Source: Leucobacter zeae (GTDB lineage Bacteria; Actinomycetota; Actinomycetes; Actinomycetales; Microbacteriaceae). Taken from it: DNA of 64,000 nt. Made by a program: the position numbers and the translations under genes. Below, in pieces: positions 26,086 through 34,710 of this stretch; position 1 is the stretch's first letter; each line of letters begins with the position of its first letter. Location of the stretch: positions 1,715,850-1,779,849 of the forward strand of contig NZ_QYAB01000001.1 of the NCBI RefSeq assembly GCF_016758175.1, written 5' to 3'. The notes beneath the pieces were generated by a model. It saw nothing but the letters and a program-made list of their open reading frames with translations, was not told where the DNA came from and did no database searches.

Positions 26086-26304
26086 CTACAGCGCGCCGAC
26101 CAGCGCGGCGATGCCCGCGATAACGGAGATGAGCGCGATCACGAGCGCGATCGAGATGAGCACGACGTGCACCCTGAGGAACGCCGTCGCCCGTCCCTGA
26201 GCGTCCTTCGCGCGGGGATCGCCGACCACGCGCTTGAAGAACTGCGGCCAGACGACGAAGTTGAACGCGGCGTTGATGAAGAGGAGCACGGCGAGAACGG
26301 TCAT
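26086..26304 (-). CDS. SCO4848-like small membrane protein
   Basis: A 72-aa two-TM protein. The N-terminal helix leads into NFVVWPQFFKRVV, and GRATAFLRVHVVL precedes the second helix, as in the actinobacterial SCO4848 family (function unknown). The ATG at 26304 follows a minus-strand TACGAT box by 7 nt. The longer reading frame upstream lacks any membrane-protein character and is excluded. Confidence 0.75.
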   Translation of the reverse strand: MTVLAVLLFINAAFNFVVWPQFFKRVVGDPRAKDAQGRATAFLRVHVVLISIALVIALISVIAGIAALVGAL

Positions 26305-26311
26305 GCCGCCG

Positions 26312-26317
26312 ATCGTA
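26312..26317 (-). promoter_or_regulatory. -10 box for SCO4848-like gene
   Basis: Minus-strand TACGAT, then 7 nt, then ATG 26304. It is back to back with the TAGCGT box of the plus-strand gene. Confidence 0.5.
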
Positions 26318-26364
26318 TCGAACGCGGTCGCCCGCACCGCTGAGGACCGGCTTCCGCGCGCTGC

Positions 26365-26370
26365 TAGCGT
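26365..26370 (+). promoter_or_regulatory. -10 box for the 26377 gene
   Basis: TAGCGT, then 6 nt, then the ATG at 26377. Confidence 0.5.
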
Positions 26371-26376
26371 TGCCTC

Positions 26377-26910
26377 ATGGTCGACCTGCATCAGACGCTG
26401 CCCGCGTTCCCCGAGGGGCACCCGTGGCCGGAACTCGGCCGGTGGGGGATGGCCTGGCGCGCGGCGTTCGCGGTACTCGCGGCGACGATGCTTGGTCTGC
26501 TCGCGATGTCCGCGGCGGATCAGCACGGATCCACCGGGTTCCTCGGCGGCACCGGCTGGGTGACGCTCGGGATCGTCCCCGCGCTGGCCGGGGCGCTGAC
26601 CCTCTGGCTCGGCCCGTGGTTGCGCCGCTACTACCCGTTCTCCCAGGGCCTCATCTTCGGGGCGATCGCCGCCGCCGGGGTCGCTCTGCTGATCGTCGCG
26701 CTCACGGCGGTCGATGCGGTGGTCACGGGCAGCGGCTCAGCGCTCGTCCTCCTGCTGTTCCTCTCGCCGCCCGTCTTCCTCGCCTGCGCGGTCGCGTATC
26801 CCATGGCCATCTGGAGCACCACGACGGCCGGGGCGAAGGTCTGCTGGCCGATCCTCGGACTCGCGATCGCGGGGTACACGACGGCAACGGTGCTCACCCA
26901 CAGCGGCTGA
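26377..26910 (+). CDS. Multi-TM membrane protein, unknown function
   Basis: A 177-aa protein with about five hydrophobic segments after a 25-residue cytosolic head (PAFPEGHPWPELGRWG). I do not recognise the family. It ends 67 nt before the chosen smc start, so readthrough into smc is possible, although smc appears to have its own promoter. Confidence 0.65.
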   Translation: MVDLHQTLPAFPEGHPWPELGRWGMAWRAAFAVLAATMLGLLAMSAADQHGSTGFLGGTGWVTLGIVPALAGALTLWLGPWLRRYYPFSQGLIFGAIAAAGVALLIVALTAVDAVVTGSGSALVLLLFLSPPVFLACAVAYPMAIWSTTTAGAKVCWPILGLAIAGYTTATVLTHSG

Positions 26911-26923
26911 TCGCCGGGTGCAA

Positions 26924-26929
26924 TACAGT
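26924..26929 (+). promoter_or_regulatory. -10 box for smc
   Basis: TACAGT lies 6 nt before a GTG at 26936 and about 48 nt before the Shine-Dalgarno-led GTG at 26978. Confidence 0.5.
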
Positions 26930-26977
26930 TGACCTGTGCCGCCCGGGCTCCGCGCGGCCGCGCGGGAAGGAGACGGC

Positions 26978-29900
26978 GTGCACCTCAAGAGCCTCACGCT
27001 CAAGGGCTTCAAGTCCTTCGCACGTCCGACGACGTTCCAGTTCGAGACGGGCGTCACCGCGATCGTGGGGCCCAACGGCTCGGGCAAGTCCAACGTCGTC
27101 GATGCGCTCGCCTGGGTGATGGGGGAGCAGGGAGCGAAGACCCTTCGCGGCGGCAAGATGGAGGACGTGATCTTCGCGGGCACCTCGACGCGCGGCCCGC
27201 TCGGTCGGGCCGAGGTGAAGCTCACGATCGACAACTCGGACGGCGCGCTGCCCATCGAGTACACCGAGGTCGCGATCAGCCGCACGCTCTTCCGCAACGG
27301 ATCGAGCGAGTACGCGATCAACGGCGAGGGCTGCCGGCTCCTCGACGTCCAGGAGCTGCTGAGCGACTCCGGGCTCGGCCGCGAGATGCACGTCATCGTG
27401 GGGCAGGGGCGCCTCGATGCCGCGCTGCGGGCGACGGCCGAGGACCGGCGCGGCTTCATCGAAGAGTCCGCTGGCATCCTCAAGCACCGCAGGCGCAAGG
27501 AGCGCACGATCCGCAAGCTCGAGGCGATGGAGACCAACCTCACCCGCCTGAACGACCTCGCGGGCGAGATCAGACGCCAGCTCAAGCCGCTCGGACGTCA
27601 GGCCGAGGTGGCCCGTGCGGCCCAGGGCATCGCCGCCGAGGTGCGCGATGCGAAGGCCCGACTGCTCGCCGACGACGTGTTCCGGCTGCGGAGCGAGCTC
27701 GACGCGCTCGCCAGGGACGAATCCGAACGCCATTCCGAGCGCATCGTGCTGCAGGAGCAGGCGGAGCAGAAGCAACTGCGCATCGAGCGCCTGGAGCAGG
27801 AGCAGCAGAGCGACGAGCTCGATGCCGCTCGACGCGTCACGATCGGGTTGGAGGCGGTGCAGGCGAAGCTGCGCGGTCTGTACGCGCAGGCCCAGCAGCG
27901 GCTCACGTTCCTGGCGACGCAGGCCGAATCGCCCGAGCAGCTGCACCGGCTGAGCCGTGGAGCGGTCGACGAGGCGCACGCGGAGGCGGAGCGGCTCGCC
28001 GGTGCGATCCCCGATGCTGAGGACGCATGGGAGCGCGCCCGCGTCGGCACGCGGTCGGCGCAGCACGCGCTCGACGCGATCGACGAGCAGATCGCCGAGC
28101 AGAGCGCGCTCGTCTCGCGGCACGACCTCCGCCTGTCGCAGCTGCGCGGCGCCGCCGAGACGGCGGAGCAGAAGCGCGCCACCGTCGCTCAGGAGATCGC
28201 GCGGCGGGAGCATGCGGTCGAGCAGGCCGCCGCTCGCGCCTCCGAGGCGGAACGCGCCCTGGCCGCGTTCGAGGCGAGCGCCGCGGGTGTCGAGGCGCCT
28301 GAGACCGGCCTCGAGGAGGCGTACCGGCGGGCGCAGGAGGCGCAGGCCTCCGCGGAACAGCGGCGCGACGAGGTGCGGGATCGGCTGCACGCGCTCGAGC
28401 GGGAGCGCGCGGGGCTCGAGGCCCGGGTCAGCGCTCTGGGTCGATCCCTGGATCAGCGCGACGCCTCAGGGGCCCTGCTCGACGGCGCGCCCGACGGGAT
28501 CGCGGGCAGGGTCTCCGACCACGTCCGCGTGCGCGAGGGCTTCGAGGCCGCGATCGCCGCCGCGCTCGGCGAGTTCGCCGACGCGCTGCTCGCCGAGGAT
28601 CCGGCCGCGGCGGGTGCTGCAGTCTCCGTCGCGCGCGAGCGCGATCTCGGCCGTCTGCGCGCAGTGCTGGCGCGGAACGCGCGCGAGCCGCATGACGCCG
28701 AGCGGGAGCCCGCGGAGCCGGGACTCGGACCGACGGTGCCCGGTGTGCGTCGCGCGGTCGCGCTCATCGCCGAGGCGCCGCCCGGCGTGCTCGGGCTGCT
28801 GGAACGCAGTTTCGTCGCGGACGACATCGCCGCCGCCGTCGCCGCCGCGGCCGCACTGCGGGAATCGGGAGCGCGCGGCTACACGATCGTGACCGCGGCG
28901 GGCGACGTGCTGACGGAGCACACGCTCAGCGGGGGCTCGACGCTCGCTCCGTCGCGGATCGAGCTGAACGCCGAGCTCGAGCAGGCGGAGGAGGAGCGCG
29001 TCGCCGTGATCGCGGCTGTCGAGGACGCCGAGGCCGAGCTGGCGGAGCTGCGGAACGCGGCCGCGCGCGCGAAGTCCGAGACCCAGGAGACGTTCTCGCG
29101 ACTGCGCGAGGCCGACGCGCAGCTCGCCGAGCTCGCGCAGGAACGGCACCGGCTCGGCGCGCGCGCGGAATCGGCGGCTGCGGAGGCGGAGCGCGCGCGA
29201 CAGGCGCTCGGCGCAGTGGGGGAGTCCGCGCACGAGGCCGAGCGTGCGGCAGAGCGGGCCGCACGCGAACTCGCCGAAGCGGAGTCCGCGCCGCGGCCCA
29301 TGCTCGACGCGGCGCAGCGCGTCGACGTCGCGGACGAGGTCGAGCGCGCCCGTGCCGCCGAGCTCGAGCGTCGACTCGCCCTCGAGACGGCGCGTGAGCG
29401 CGCGCGGGCCGCGGCGGCCCGGGCCGCCGCCCTCGGCGACCAGTTCGCGGCGGAACAGCGCGCTGCGGAGGAGGCGGCGCGCCGCGCGGTGCTCCGCAAT
29501 CGTCAGGTCGCTCGGGCCGAGCGGGTGGCCGGCATGCTCCCCGCCGTGCAGAGCGCGTGCGATCGGTCGCTCGCCGATGCCAGACTCGACCAGCAGCGCG
29601 CGGAGCAGGATCGCGCGCGCCACGGACAGGAGCTCGCCCGACTGCGCGCCGAGGAGTCCGAGCTGCGCCGACAGCTGCACGCGGTCGCCGAGCGTGTGCA
29701 CGGGGCCGAGCTCAAGAGCTACGAGCGCAAGCTGCAGCTGTCGACCCTGCTCGAGCGAGCGGGAAGCGAGCTGGGGCTCGTCGAGGACGTCCTGATCGCG
29801 GAGTACGGGCCGGAGCAGCCGATCCCGGTCTCAGGAGCGGACGGCCCCGAGCCCGACGCTCCCTCCCCGGTGCCCGGTTCCACCGATCGGGCGGAGTTCG

Positions 29901-30667
29901 CGAGCGATCTCGAGGCCCAGATCGCCGCGGAGATGGGGATCGCTCCGGCCGCACCGCCCGATCAGGACGCCGCCGCCGATGCGCCCGCCGTCGCGACGAT
30001 CCCGTACGTGCGCGCCGAACAGGAGCGGCGGCTCGCGCAGGCGGAGCGGCGGCTGCAGCAGCTCGGCCGGATCAACCCGCTCGCGCTCGAGGAGTTCGCC
30101 GCGCTCGAACAGCGGCACGCCTTCCTCTCCGAGCAACTGCAGGACCTCACGAAGACGCGCGCCGACCTGCTCGCCATCATCGAGGACCTCGACGCCAAGA
30201 TGCAGGGGATCTTCGCCGCGGCGTTCGAGGACACGAAGGCGGCGTTCGCGGAGGTCTTCCCGATCCTGTTCCCCGGAGGGTCGGGAGACATCTCGCTCAC
30301 CGATCCCGACGACCTGCTCGCCTCGGGCATCGACATCGCCGTGCGTCCCGCGGGCAAGAAGGTCGAGCGGCTCTCGCTCCTCTCGGGCGGCGAGCGCTCG
30401 CTCGCCGCGGTCGCCTGGCTCATCGCGATCTTCCAGGCCCGGCCCAGCCCGTTCTACATCATGGACGAGGTCGAGGCGGCGCTCGACGACGCGAACCTCG
30501 GACGGCTGCTGCAGGTGTTCGAACGACTGCGCGAGAACTCGCAGCTCATCGTCATCACGCATCAGAAGCGCACGATGGAGATCGCGGACGCGCTCTACGG
30601 CGTCTCGATGCGCCAGGACGGCATCTCGGCGGTCGTCGGACAGCGAGTGGGGCGCGAGGAGTCCTGA
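26978..30667 (+). CDS. smc: Chromosome segregation protein SMC
   Basis: SMC (about 1229 aa) is the condensin ATPase. The N-terminal Walker A is GPNGSGKSNVVDAL. A long coiled coil (residues about 170-500) leads to a hinge near 505-650 (DGIAGRVSDHVRVREGF), and a returning coil leads to the C-terminal signature LSLLSGGERSLAA and Walker B FYIMDEVEAALDD. The chosen GTG has a strong GGAAGGAG about 6-8 nt upstream and gives the typical start HLKSLTLKGFKSF. A leaderless GTG at 26936 would add 14 residues. Confidence 0.96.
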   Translation: MHLKSLTLKGFKSFARPTTFQFETGVTAIVGPNGSGKSNVVDALAWVMGEQGAKTLRGGKMEDVIFAGTSTRGPLGRAEVKLTIDNSDGALPIEYTEVAISRTLFRNGSSEYAINGEGCRLLDVQELLSDSGLGREMHVIVGQGRLDAALRATAEDRRGFIEESAGILKHRRRKERTIRKLEAMETNLTRLNDLAGEIRRQLKPLGRQAEVARAAQGIAAEVRDAKARLLADDVFRLRSELDALARDESERHSERIVLQEQAEQKQLRIERLEQEQQSDELDAARRVTIGLEAVQAKLRGLYAQAQQRLTFLATQAESPEQLHRLSRGAVDEAHAEAERLAGAIPDAEDAWERARVGTRSAQHALDAIDEQIAEQSALVSRHDLRLSQLRGAAETAEQKRATVAQEIARREHAVEQAAARASEAERALAAFEASAAGVEAPETGLEEAYRRAQEAQASAEQRRDEVRDRLHALERERAGLEARVSALGRSLDQRDASGALLDGAPDGIAGRVSDHVRVREGFEAAIAAALGEFADALLAEDPAAAGAAVSVARERDLGRLRAVLARNAREPHDAEREPAEPGLGPTVPGVRRAVALIAEAPPGVLGLLERSFVADDIAAAVAAAAALRESGARGYTIVTAAGDVLTEHTLSGGSTLAPSRIELNAELEQAEEERVAVIAAVEDAEAELAELRNAAARAKSETQETFSRLREADAQLAELAQERHRLGARAESAAAEAERARQALGAVGESAHEAERAAERAARELAEAESAPRPMLDAAQRVDVADEVERARAAELERRLALETARERARAAAARAAALGDQFAAEQRAAEEAARRAVLRNRQVARAERVAGMLPAVQSACDRSLADARLDQQRAEQDRARHGQELARLRAEESELRRQLHAVAERVHGAELKSYERKLQLSTLLERAGSELGLVEDVLIAEYGPEQPIPVSGADGPEPDAPSPVPGSTDRAEFASDLEAQIAAEMGIAPAAPPDQDAAADAPAVATIPYVRAEQERRLAQAERRLQQLGRINPLALEEFAALEQRHAFLSEQLQDLTKTRADLLAIIEDLDAKMQGIFAAAFEDTKAAFAEVFPILFPGGSGDISLTDPDDLLASGIDIAVRPAGKKVERLSLLSGGERSLAAVAWLIAIFQARPSPFYIMDEVEAALDDANLGRLLQVFERLRENSQLIVITHQKRTMEIADALYGVSMRQDGISAVVGQRVGREES

Positions 30668-30769
30668 CGCGCCTCGGCCGACAGCGGGGCCGCACGGGCG
30701 TTGGATCACGAGACGCTAACAACTCCGCCTGCTGCAGACGCGATGCCGCTGGCCGTCTCGGCGTTTCGA

Positions 30770-30803
30770 TAGGCTCGGGACGTATGCCGCAAGGCCGCGG
30801 CAT
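30770..30803 (+). promoter_or_regulatory. Promoter and leader hairpin of the LivK-type gene
   Basis: The -10 box TAGGCT is at 30770-30775. Just after the expected start of transcription, ATGCCGC (30784-30790) and GCGGCAT (30797-30803) form a 7-bp inverted repeat with a 6-nt loop. It may be an operator or a leader hairpin. The coding start is 28 nt further on. Confidence 0.45.
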
Positions 30804-30831
30804 GACGAGAATGTGCAGAAAGGCGTCATTC

Positions 30832-32100
30832 ATGAAGAAGTTCTCGAAGCGGACCCTCGGCGGCCTCGCGCTGGCCGCAAGCGCCGCGCTCGTGCTCGCA
30901 GGCTGCTCGACGAGCACCGACGGCGGTGACTCGGGCAAGACCGAATCGAAGTCCTCGGGCGAACAGGTGCTGAAGATCGGCACGCTGCTGCCCCAGACCG
31001 GATCTCTCGAGCACCTGATCTACGGCCCGCAGGCGGCGACGCAGCTGGCGCTGAAGGACATCAACGAGGCGGGCGGCGTGCTCGGTAGCGACGTCGAGCT
31101 GGTCGTCGAGGCGAACGAGCACGACCCCACCGACCCCACGATCATGGCGAAGAGCGTCGACGAGATCATCAAGGCGAAGCCCGCGTTCGTGCTGGGCGCG
31201 ATGGGCACCGGCAACACGAACGCCGCGATGCCCAAGCTGACCGAGGCCGGCATCCTCATGGGCTCGCCGTCGAACACGGGCGCCGATCTCGCGGGAGTCA
31301 ACGACCTCTACTTCCGCACGATCGCGTCGGACATCATCCAGGGCCGCGCGCTCGGCAACCTGGTGCTCCAGGACGGCCACCAGAAGGTGGCGGTGCTGGC
31401 GCAGAACAACGACTACGGCAAGGGCCTGCGCGACAACCTGCAGGCGACGCTGGAGGAGGCCGGCGCCGAGGTCTCCTACGGGGCCACGGGCAAGGGCGAG
31501 GAGTTCCCCGAGGCGCAGACGACGTTCTCGTCGGAGGTCACCGCAGCGCTCGCGACGAAGCCCGACGCCGTCGCGCTCATCAGCTACGTCGAGGCGAAGC
31601 AGGCGATCCCCGAGCTCGCCGCCCAGGGCTTCGATCTGAAGAACCTCTACCTGGTCGACGGCAACACGGTGCCGTACGACGAGTTCGACGACGGCCTGCT
31701 CGAGGGCGCCCAGGGCACGACCCCGGGCCGCACGGTCGACGACGCGTTCGAGCAGGCGCTCGTCTCGGTCTCGCCCGACGCGAGCAAGAGCCTGAACTTC
31801 GCACCCGAAGCGTACGACGCGATCGTGCTCGTGGCGCTCGCCGCCCAGCGCGGCGGCGCGGCGGACACCCAGACCATCGTCGACAACCTCCACGCGGTCT
31901 CGGGTTCCGACGGCGGTGAGAAGTGCGACGGCTTCAAGGCCTGTGTCGCACTGCTCGAGGACGGCAAGGACATCCAGTACCAGGGCAAGGCCGGCGGCGG
32001 CCCCCTGAACGACAAGAACGATCCGTCGACCGCGCTCATCGGCCTGTACAAGTACAACGCCGCGAACGAGCCGGAGGCCGTCGGCGAGATCGAGGGCTGA
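30832..32100 (+). CDS. ABC transporter substrate-binding lipoprotein, LivK type
   Basis: A 422-aa lipoprotein of the branched-chain amino acid/amide binding family (Peripla_BP_6). The lipobox cysteine is Cys25 in LVLAGCSTS. The mature protein opens with LKIGTLLPQTGSLEHL, and two cysteines in KCDGFKACVALL can form a disulfide. An AGAAAGG Shine-Dalgarno precedes the ATG. The matching permeases and ATPases are probably livHMGF at 36.4-40.8 kb on the other strand. Whether it binds amino acids, amides or urea cannot be told. Confidence 0.9.
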   Translation: MKKFSKRTLGGLALAASAALVLAGCSTSTDGGDSGKTESKSSGEQVLKIGTLLPQTGSLEHLIYGPQAATQLALKDINEAGGVLGSDVELVVEANEHDPTDPTIMAKSVDEIIKAKPAFVLGAMGTGNTNAAMPKLTEAGILMGSPSNTGADLAGVNDLYFRTIASDIIQGRALGNLVLQDGHQKVAVLAQNNDYGKGLRDNLQATLEEAGAEVSYGATGKGEEFPEAQTTFSSEVTAALATKPDAVALISYVEAKQAIPELAAQGFDLKNLYLVDGNTVPYDEFDDGLLEGAQGTTPGRTVDDAFEQALVSVSPDASKSLNFAPEAYDAIVLVALAAQRGGAADTQTIVDNLHAVSGSDGGEKCDGFKACVALLEDGKDIQYQGKAGGGPLNDKNDPSTALIGLYKYNAANEPEAVGEIEG

Positions 32101-32122
32101 TCCGGATCCTCTCGGGAAGCAA

Positions 32123-32160
32123 GGAACGGGCGGTGCGTCGTACGACGCACCGCCCGTTCC
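32123..32160. terminator. 38-bp perfect palindrome after the LivK-type gene
   Basis: Arms 32123-32141 and 32142-32160 are exact reverse complements. It lies between the convergent LivK-type and APC permease genes and could terminate both. No T tract follows. Confidence 0.85.
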
Positions 32161-32246
32161 CGTTGCCGCGGTGCTGGGACCCGTTCCTCGCGCCGCACGG
32201 TGAGTTGAACCTGCGGCGACTCGGAGGCCGGATCTCCCGGGCCGGC

Positions 32247-33653
32247 CTACTCCGGCAGCTCGTCCGCGTTCGCGTTGATCTCGATGGTGCGGCCGGTGAC
32301 CTTGTTGAAGATGAAGATGGCGGTGCCGACGACGAGCCAGATGAGGCCCGCGATCTGCGCCTCAGCGCCCGCGTTGATCAGCACGTAGGCGATGATCACG
32401 AAGCCGACGGCGGGCAGCAGTGCGTGCGAGACCCACTTCCGCGAGCGCTTGCGGCGCAGGTAGAACCACATGACGGTGAGGTGCAGCAGCGCGAACGAGG
32501 TGAGCGCGCCGAAGTTGACCATCGAGCTCATCGTGCCGATCCTGCCGGCGAAGAACAGCACCAGGATCGCCGACAGCGCGCCGACGGTGAGGATCGCGGA
32601 GCTCGGCACCTTGCGCGAGTTGATGTGCCCCAGGTACTTGGGCAGCTGGCGGTCGCGTGCCATCGAGTAGAGCAGGCGGCTCGTGGCGGCCTGCGCCGCC
32701 ATCGAGTTCGCGATGCCGACGGCGAGCACGTTCACCACGAAGAACGCGTTCACGATCCCGGTGCCTGCGACGGCCCGGATCTGGTCGAAGAAGAAGTTGC
32801 CGACTGCGTCGTCGGGGACCGGTGTGAAGTCGCCGGCCAGCATGGACGCGAGCCAGGTCTGGCCGATGAACAGGCAGGCGACCACGAGGAGGCTGATCAC
32901 CATCGCCTTGCCCGGCGCCTTCGAGTCGCCCGTCGACTCCTCGGCCATGGTCGAGATCCCGTCGAATCCGAGGAAGCTCAGCACGGCGATCGAGAGGGCC
33001 GCGGCGAGCAGCGCGGGGGTCACGTACTCGGAGTTCCAGATCGGCTTCGTCGACCACTCGGCCTGGGGGAGCTGGCCGCCGTTCAGGCCGACGACCGCGA
33101 TCACGACGAACGCGACGATGAAGGCGAGCTCCATGACCAGGAAGATGCGGTTCATCCATTTGAGCGAGGTGACGCCCGTGAGGTTCACGACGACGTTGAT
33201 CGCGACGAAGATGATGCCCCACATCCACCGCTCGGTGCCGGGGAAGATGCCGACCATCGACTCGGCGGCGATCACGTAGAGCAGCGTCGGCACGAGCAGG
33301 TAGTCGAGCAGCATGAGCCAGCCCGCGAAGAACCCGAGGTTGGGATGGATGCCGCGGCCGACGTAGCTGAAGACGCCGCCGGCCAGTGGGAACGCCTTCG
33401 CCATCTGCGCGTAGCTCAGCGCGGTGAAGATCATCGCGATGAGGCCGATCGTGTACACCAGCGGCACCATGCCCATGGACGCGTTGTAGACCGATCCGAA
33501 GATCGCCCACGGCGCGATCGGCACCATGAAGATGAGGCCGTAGACCACGAGGTCCGCGGTCGACATCGACCGCTTCAGCTCCTGCGTGTAGCCGAAGCGC
33601 GCGAGGTCCGCCTCGTTGCGGGCGCTCTGCGCGCTCTGGGAATGCTGGTTCAT
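32247..33653 (-). CDS. APC family amino acid permease
   Basis: A 468-aa transporter with about 12 TM segments. The first helix holds LVVYGLIFMVPIAPWAIFG, and FLGFDGISTMAEES is the conserved TM6 region of the APC superfamily. The start ATG overlaps the stop of the iminopeptidase gene by 4 nt. Coupling to a proline iminopeptidase suggests uptake of an amino acid or small amine that is linked to peptide breakdown. The substrate is inferred only. Confidence 0.92.
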   Translation of the reverse strand: MNQHSQSAQSARNEADLARFGYTQELKRSMSTADLVVYGLIFMVPIAPWAIFGSVYNASMGMVPLVYTIGLIAMIFTALSYAQMAKAFPLAGGVFSYVGRGIHPNLGFFAGWLMLLDYLLVPTLLYVIAAESMVGIFPGTERWMWGIIFVAINVVVNLTGVTSLKWMNRIFLVMELAFIVAFVVIAVVGLNGGQLPQAEWSTKPIWNSEYVTPALLAAALSIAVLSFLGFDGISTMAEESTGDSKAPGKAMVISLLVVACLFIGQTWLASMLAGDFTPVPDDAVGNFFFDQIRAVAGTGIVNAFFVVNVLAVGIANSMAAQAATSRLLYSMARDRQLPKYLGHINSRKVPSSAILTVGALSAILVLFFAGRIGTMSSMVNFGALTSFALLHLTVMWFYLRRKRSRKWVSHALLPAVGFVIIAYVLINAGAEAQIAGLIWLVVGTAIFIFNKVTGRTIEINANADELPE

Positions 33654-34579
33654 GCGCTGACCTCCGTGGTCGCGGTTTCGGTTTCGGTATCGGCGAGGAA
33701 CTCGGCGACGATCGCCCGGAACTCCTCGGGCTTCTCCAGGTGGGAGCAGTGGCTGGCGCCCGCGATCACGACGGACCGGGCGCCGGGGATGCGATCGACG
33801 AACGGCTGCCAGGTGATGGGCTGCGCCTCGTCGAACTCGCCGGCGAGCACGAGCGTCGGCACCGCGATCAGCGGCAGGCGATCGATGATCGACCAGTCGC
33901 GCATGGTGCCGATCACGTGGAACTCGTTCGGGCCGTTCATGGTGTGGTAGACCGTCGGGTCGGCGTCGACGTTCGCGACCGAGTCCAGGTAGTCCTGCGG
34001 CGTCGGATCCATGCGCACCACGTGGCGGCGGTCGTACTCGTGCGACGCCGTAAGGTACTCGGGGTCGTCGTAGCTGCCGCGCGCCTCGTGCCGTTCGAGG
34101 GCTTCTCGCACCTCTGCCGGCAGTTCCTCGCGCAGCGCGGCGGCCGCCTGCGACCAGAGGTGCATCGCGGCGGGGGAGTTGCAGATCTGCAGCGAGGCGA
34201 CGTTCGCCGGCCGCAGCACGGCGATCTCTGCGCCGAGCATGCCGCCCCACGACTGGCCGAGCACGTGCGCGCGTTCGATGCCGAGCGCGGCGAGCACGGT
34301 GTGGAACTCCTCGACGAAGAGCTCGGGGGTCCAGAAGTCGGCCGGGGCCTCCGGCTCGTGGGTCGAGCGGCCGCAGCCGTACTGGTCGTAGTGCACGACG
34401 GTCCGGCCGGTGGTGTCGGCGAGCTCGGCGAGCGAGCGCAGGTAGTCGTGCGAGAAGCCGGGGCCGCCGTGCAGCACGACGAGGGGGAGCGCTCCTGCGC
34501 GAGCGGCGTCGGGGCGGGTGATGCGCACCCAGGTGTAGCCGGATCTGAAGGGCACCCGGGATTCGTCGATGGTCGACAC
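33650..34579 (-). CDS. Proline iminopeptidase family alpha/beta hydrolase
   Basis: A 309-aa alpha/beta hydrolase. The oxyanion region is VVLHGGPGFSHDY, the nucleophile is Ser110 in GQSWGGMLG, the acid is in LAGEFDEAQP and the histidine in GASHCSHLE. This matches proline iminopeptidase and amino-amide hydrolase families. The GTG start at 34579 has a GAGGAGAAG Shine-Dalgarno; the frame is open further upstream across the promoter, so longer starts are rejected. It is the first gene of a two-gene operon under a divergent GntR regulator. Confidence 0.88.
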   Translation of the reverse strand: MSTIDESRVPFRSGYTWVRITRPDAARAGALPLVVLHGGPGFSHDYLRSLAELADTTGRTVVHYDQYGCGRSTHEPEAPADFWTPELFVEEFHTVLAALGIERAHVLGQSWGGMLGAEIAVLRPANVASLQICNSPAAMHLWSQAAAALREELPAEVREALERHEARGSYDDPEYLTASHEYDRRHVVRMDPTPQDYLDSVANVDADPTVYHTMNGPNEFHVIGTMRDWSIIDRLPLIAVPTLVLAGEFDEAQPITWQPFVDRIPGARSVVIAGASHCSHLEKPEEFRAIVAEFLADTETETATTEVSA

Positions 34580-34619
34580 GAATCTTCTCCTCGCTGAGCT
34601 CGTTCGTGATGGGGGGACA

Positions 34620-34655
34620 AAAGGCATAGTAGGGAGACCTTTTGGGGAATGCAAC
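34620..34655 (-). promoter_or_regulatory. Iminopeptidase-APC promoter with dyad operator
   Basis: On the minus strand there is a -35 TTGCAT (34650-34655), a 17-bp spacer and a -10 TACTAT (34627-34632). AAAAGG (34620-34625) and CCTTTT (34639-34644) form an inverted repeat around the -10. A GGGG-N7-CCCC dyad spans the -35. It is a strong candidate operator for the divergent GntR protein. Confidence 0.6.
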
Positions 34656-34710
34656 CCCGAGCGCCATAAGCTGTTGGAGGACGGACTCGGAACGCAGAGG
34701 AGGCGGACCC

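Noticed and set aside
26305..26526. N-terminal extension of the SCO4848-like gene
   Set aside because: The extension is Arg-rich, crosses the promoter of the divergent gene, and is not part of the two-TM family.
29557..30831. Upstream extension of the LivK-type gene into smc
   Set aside because: The frame is open by chance. The signal peptide with lipobox begins at 30832, with a Shine-Dalgarno and promoter before it.
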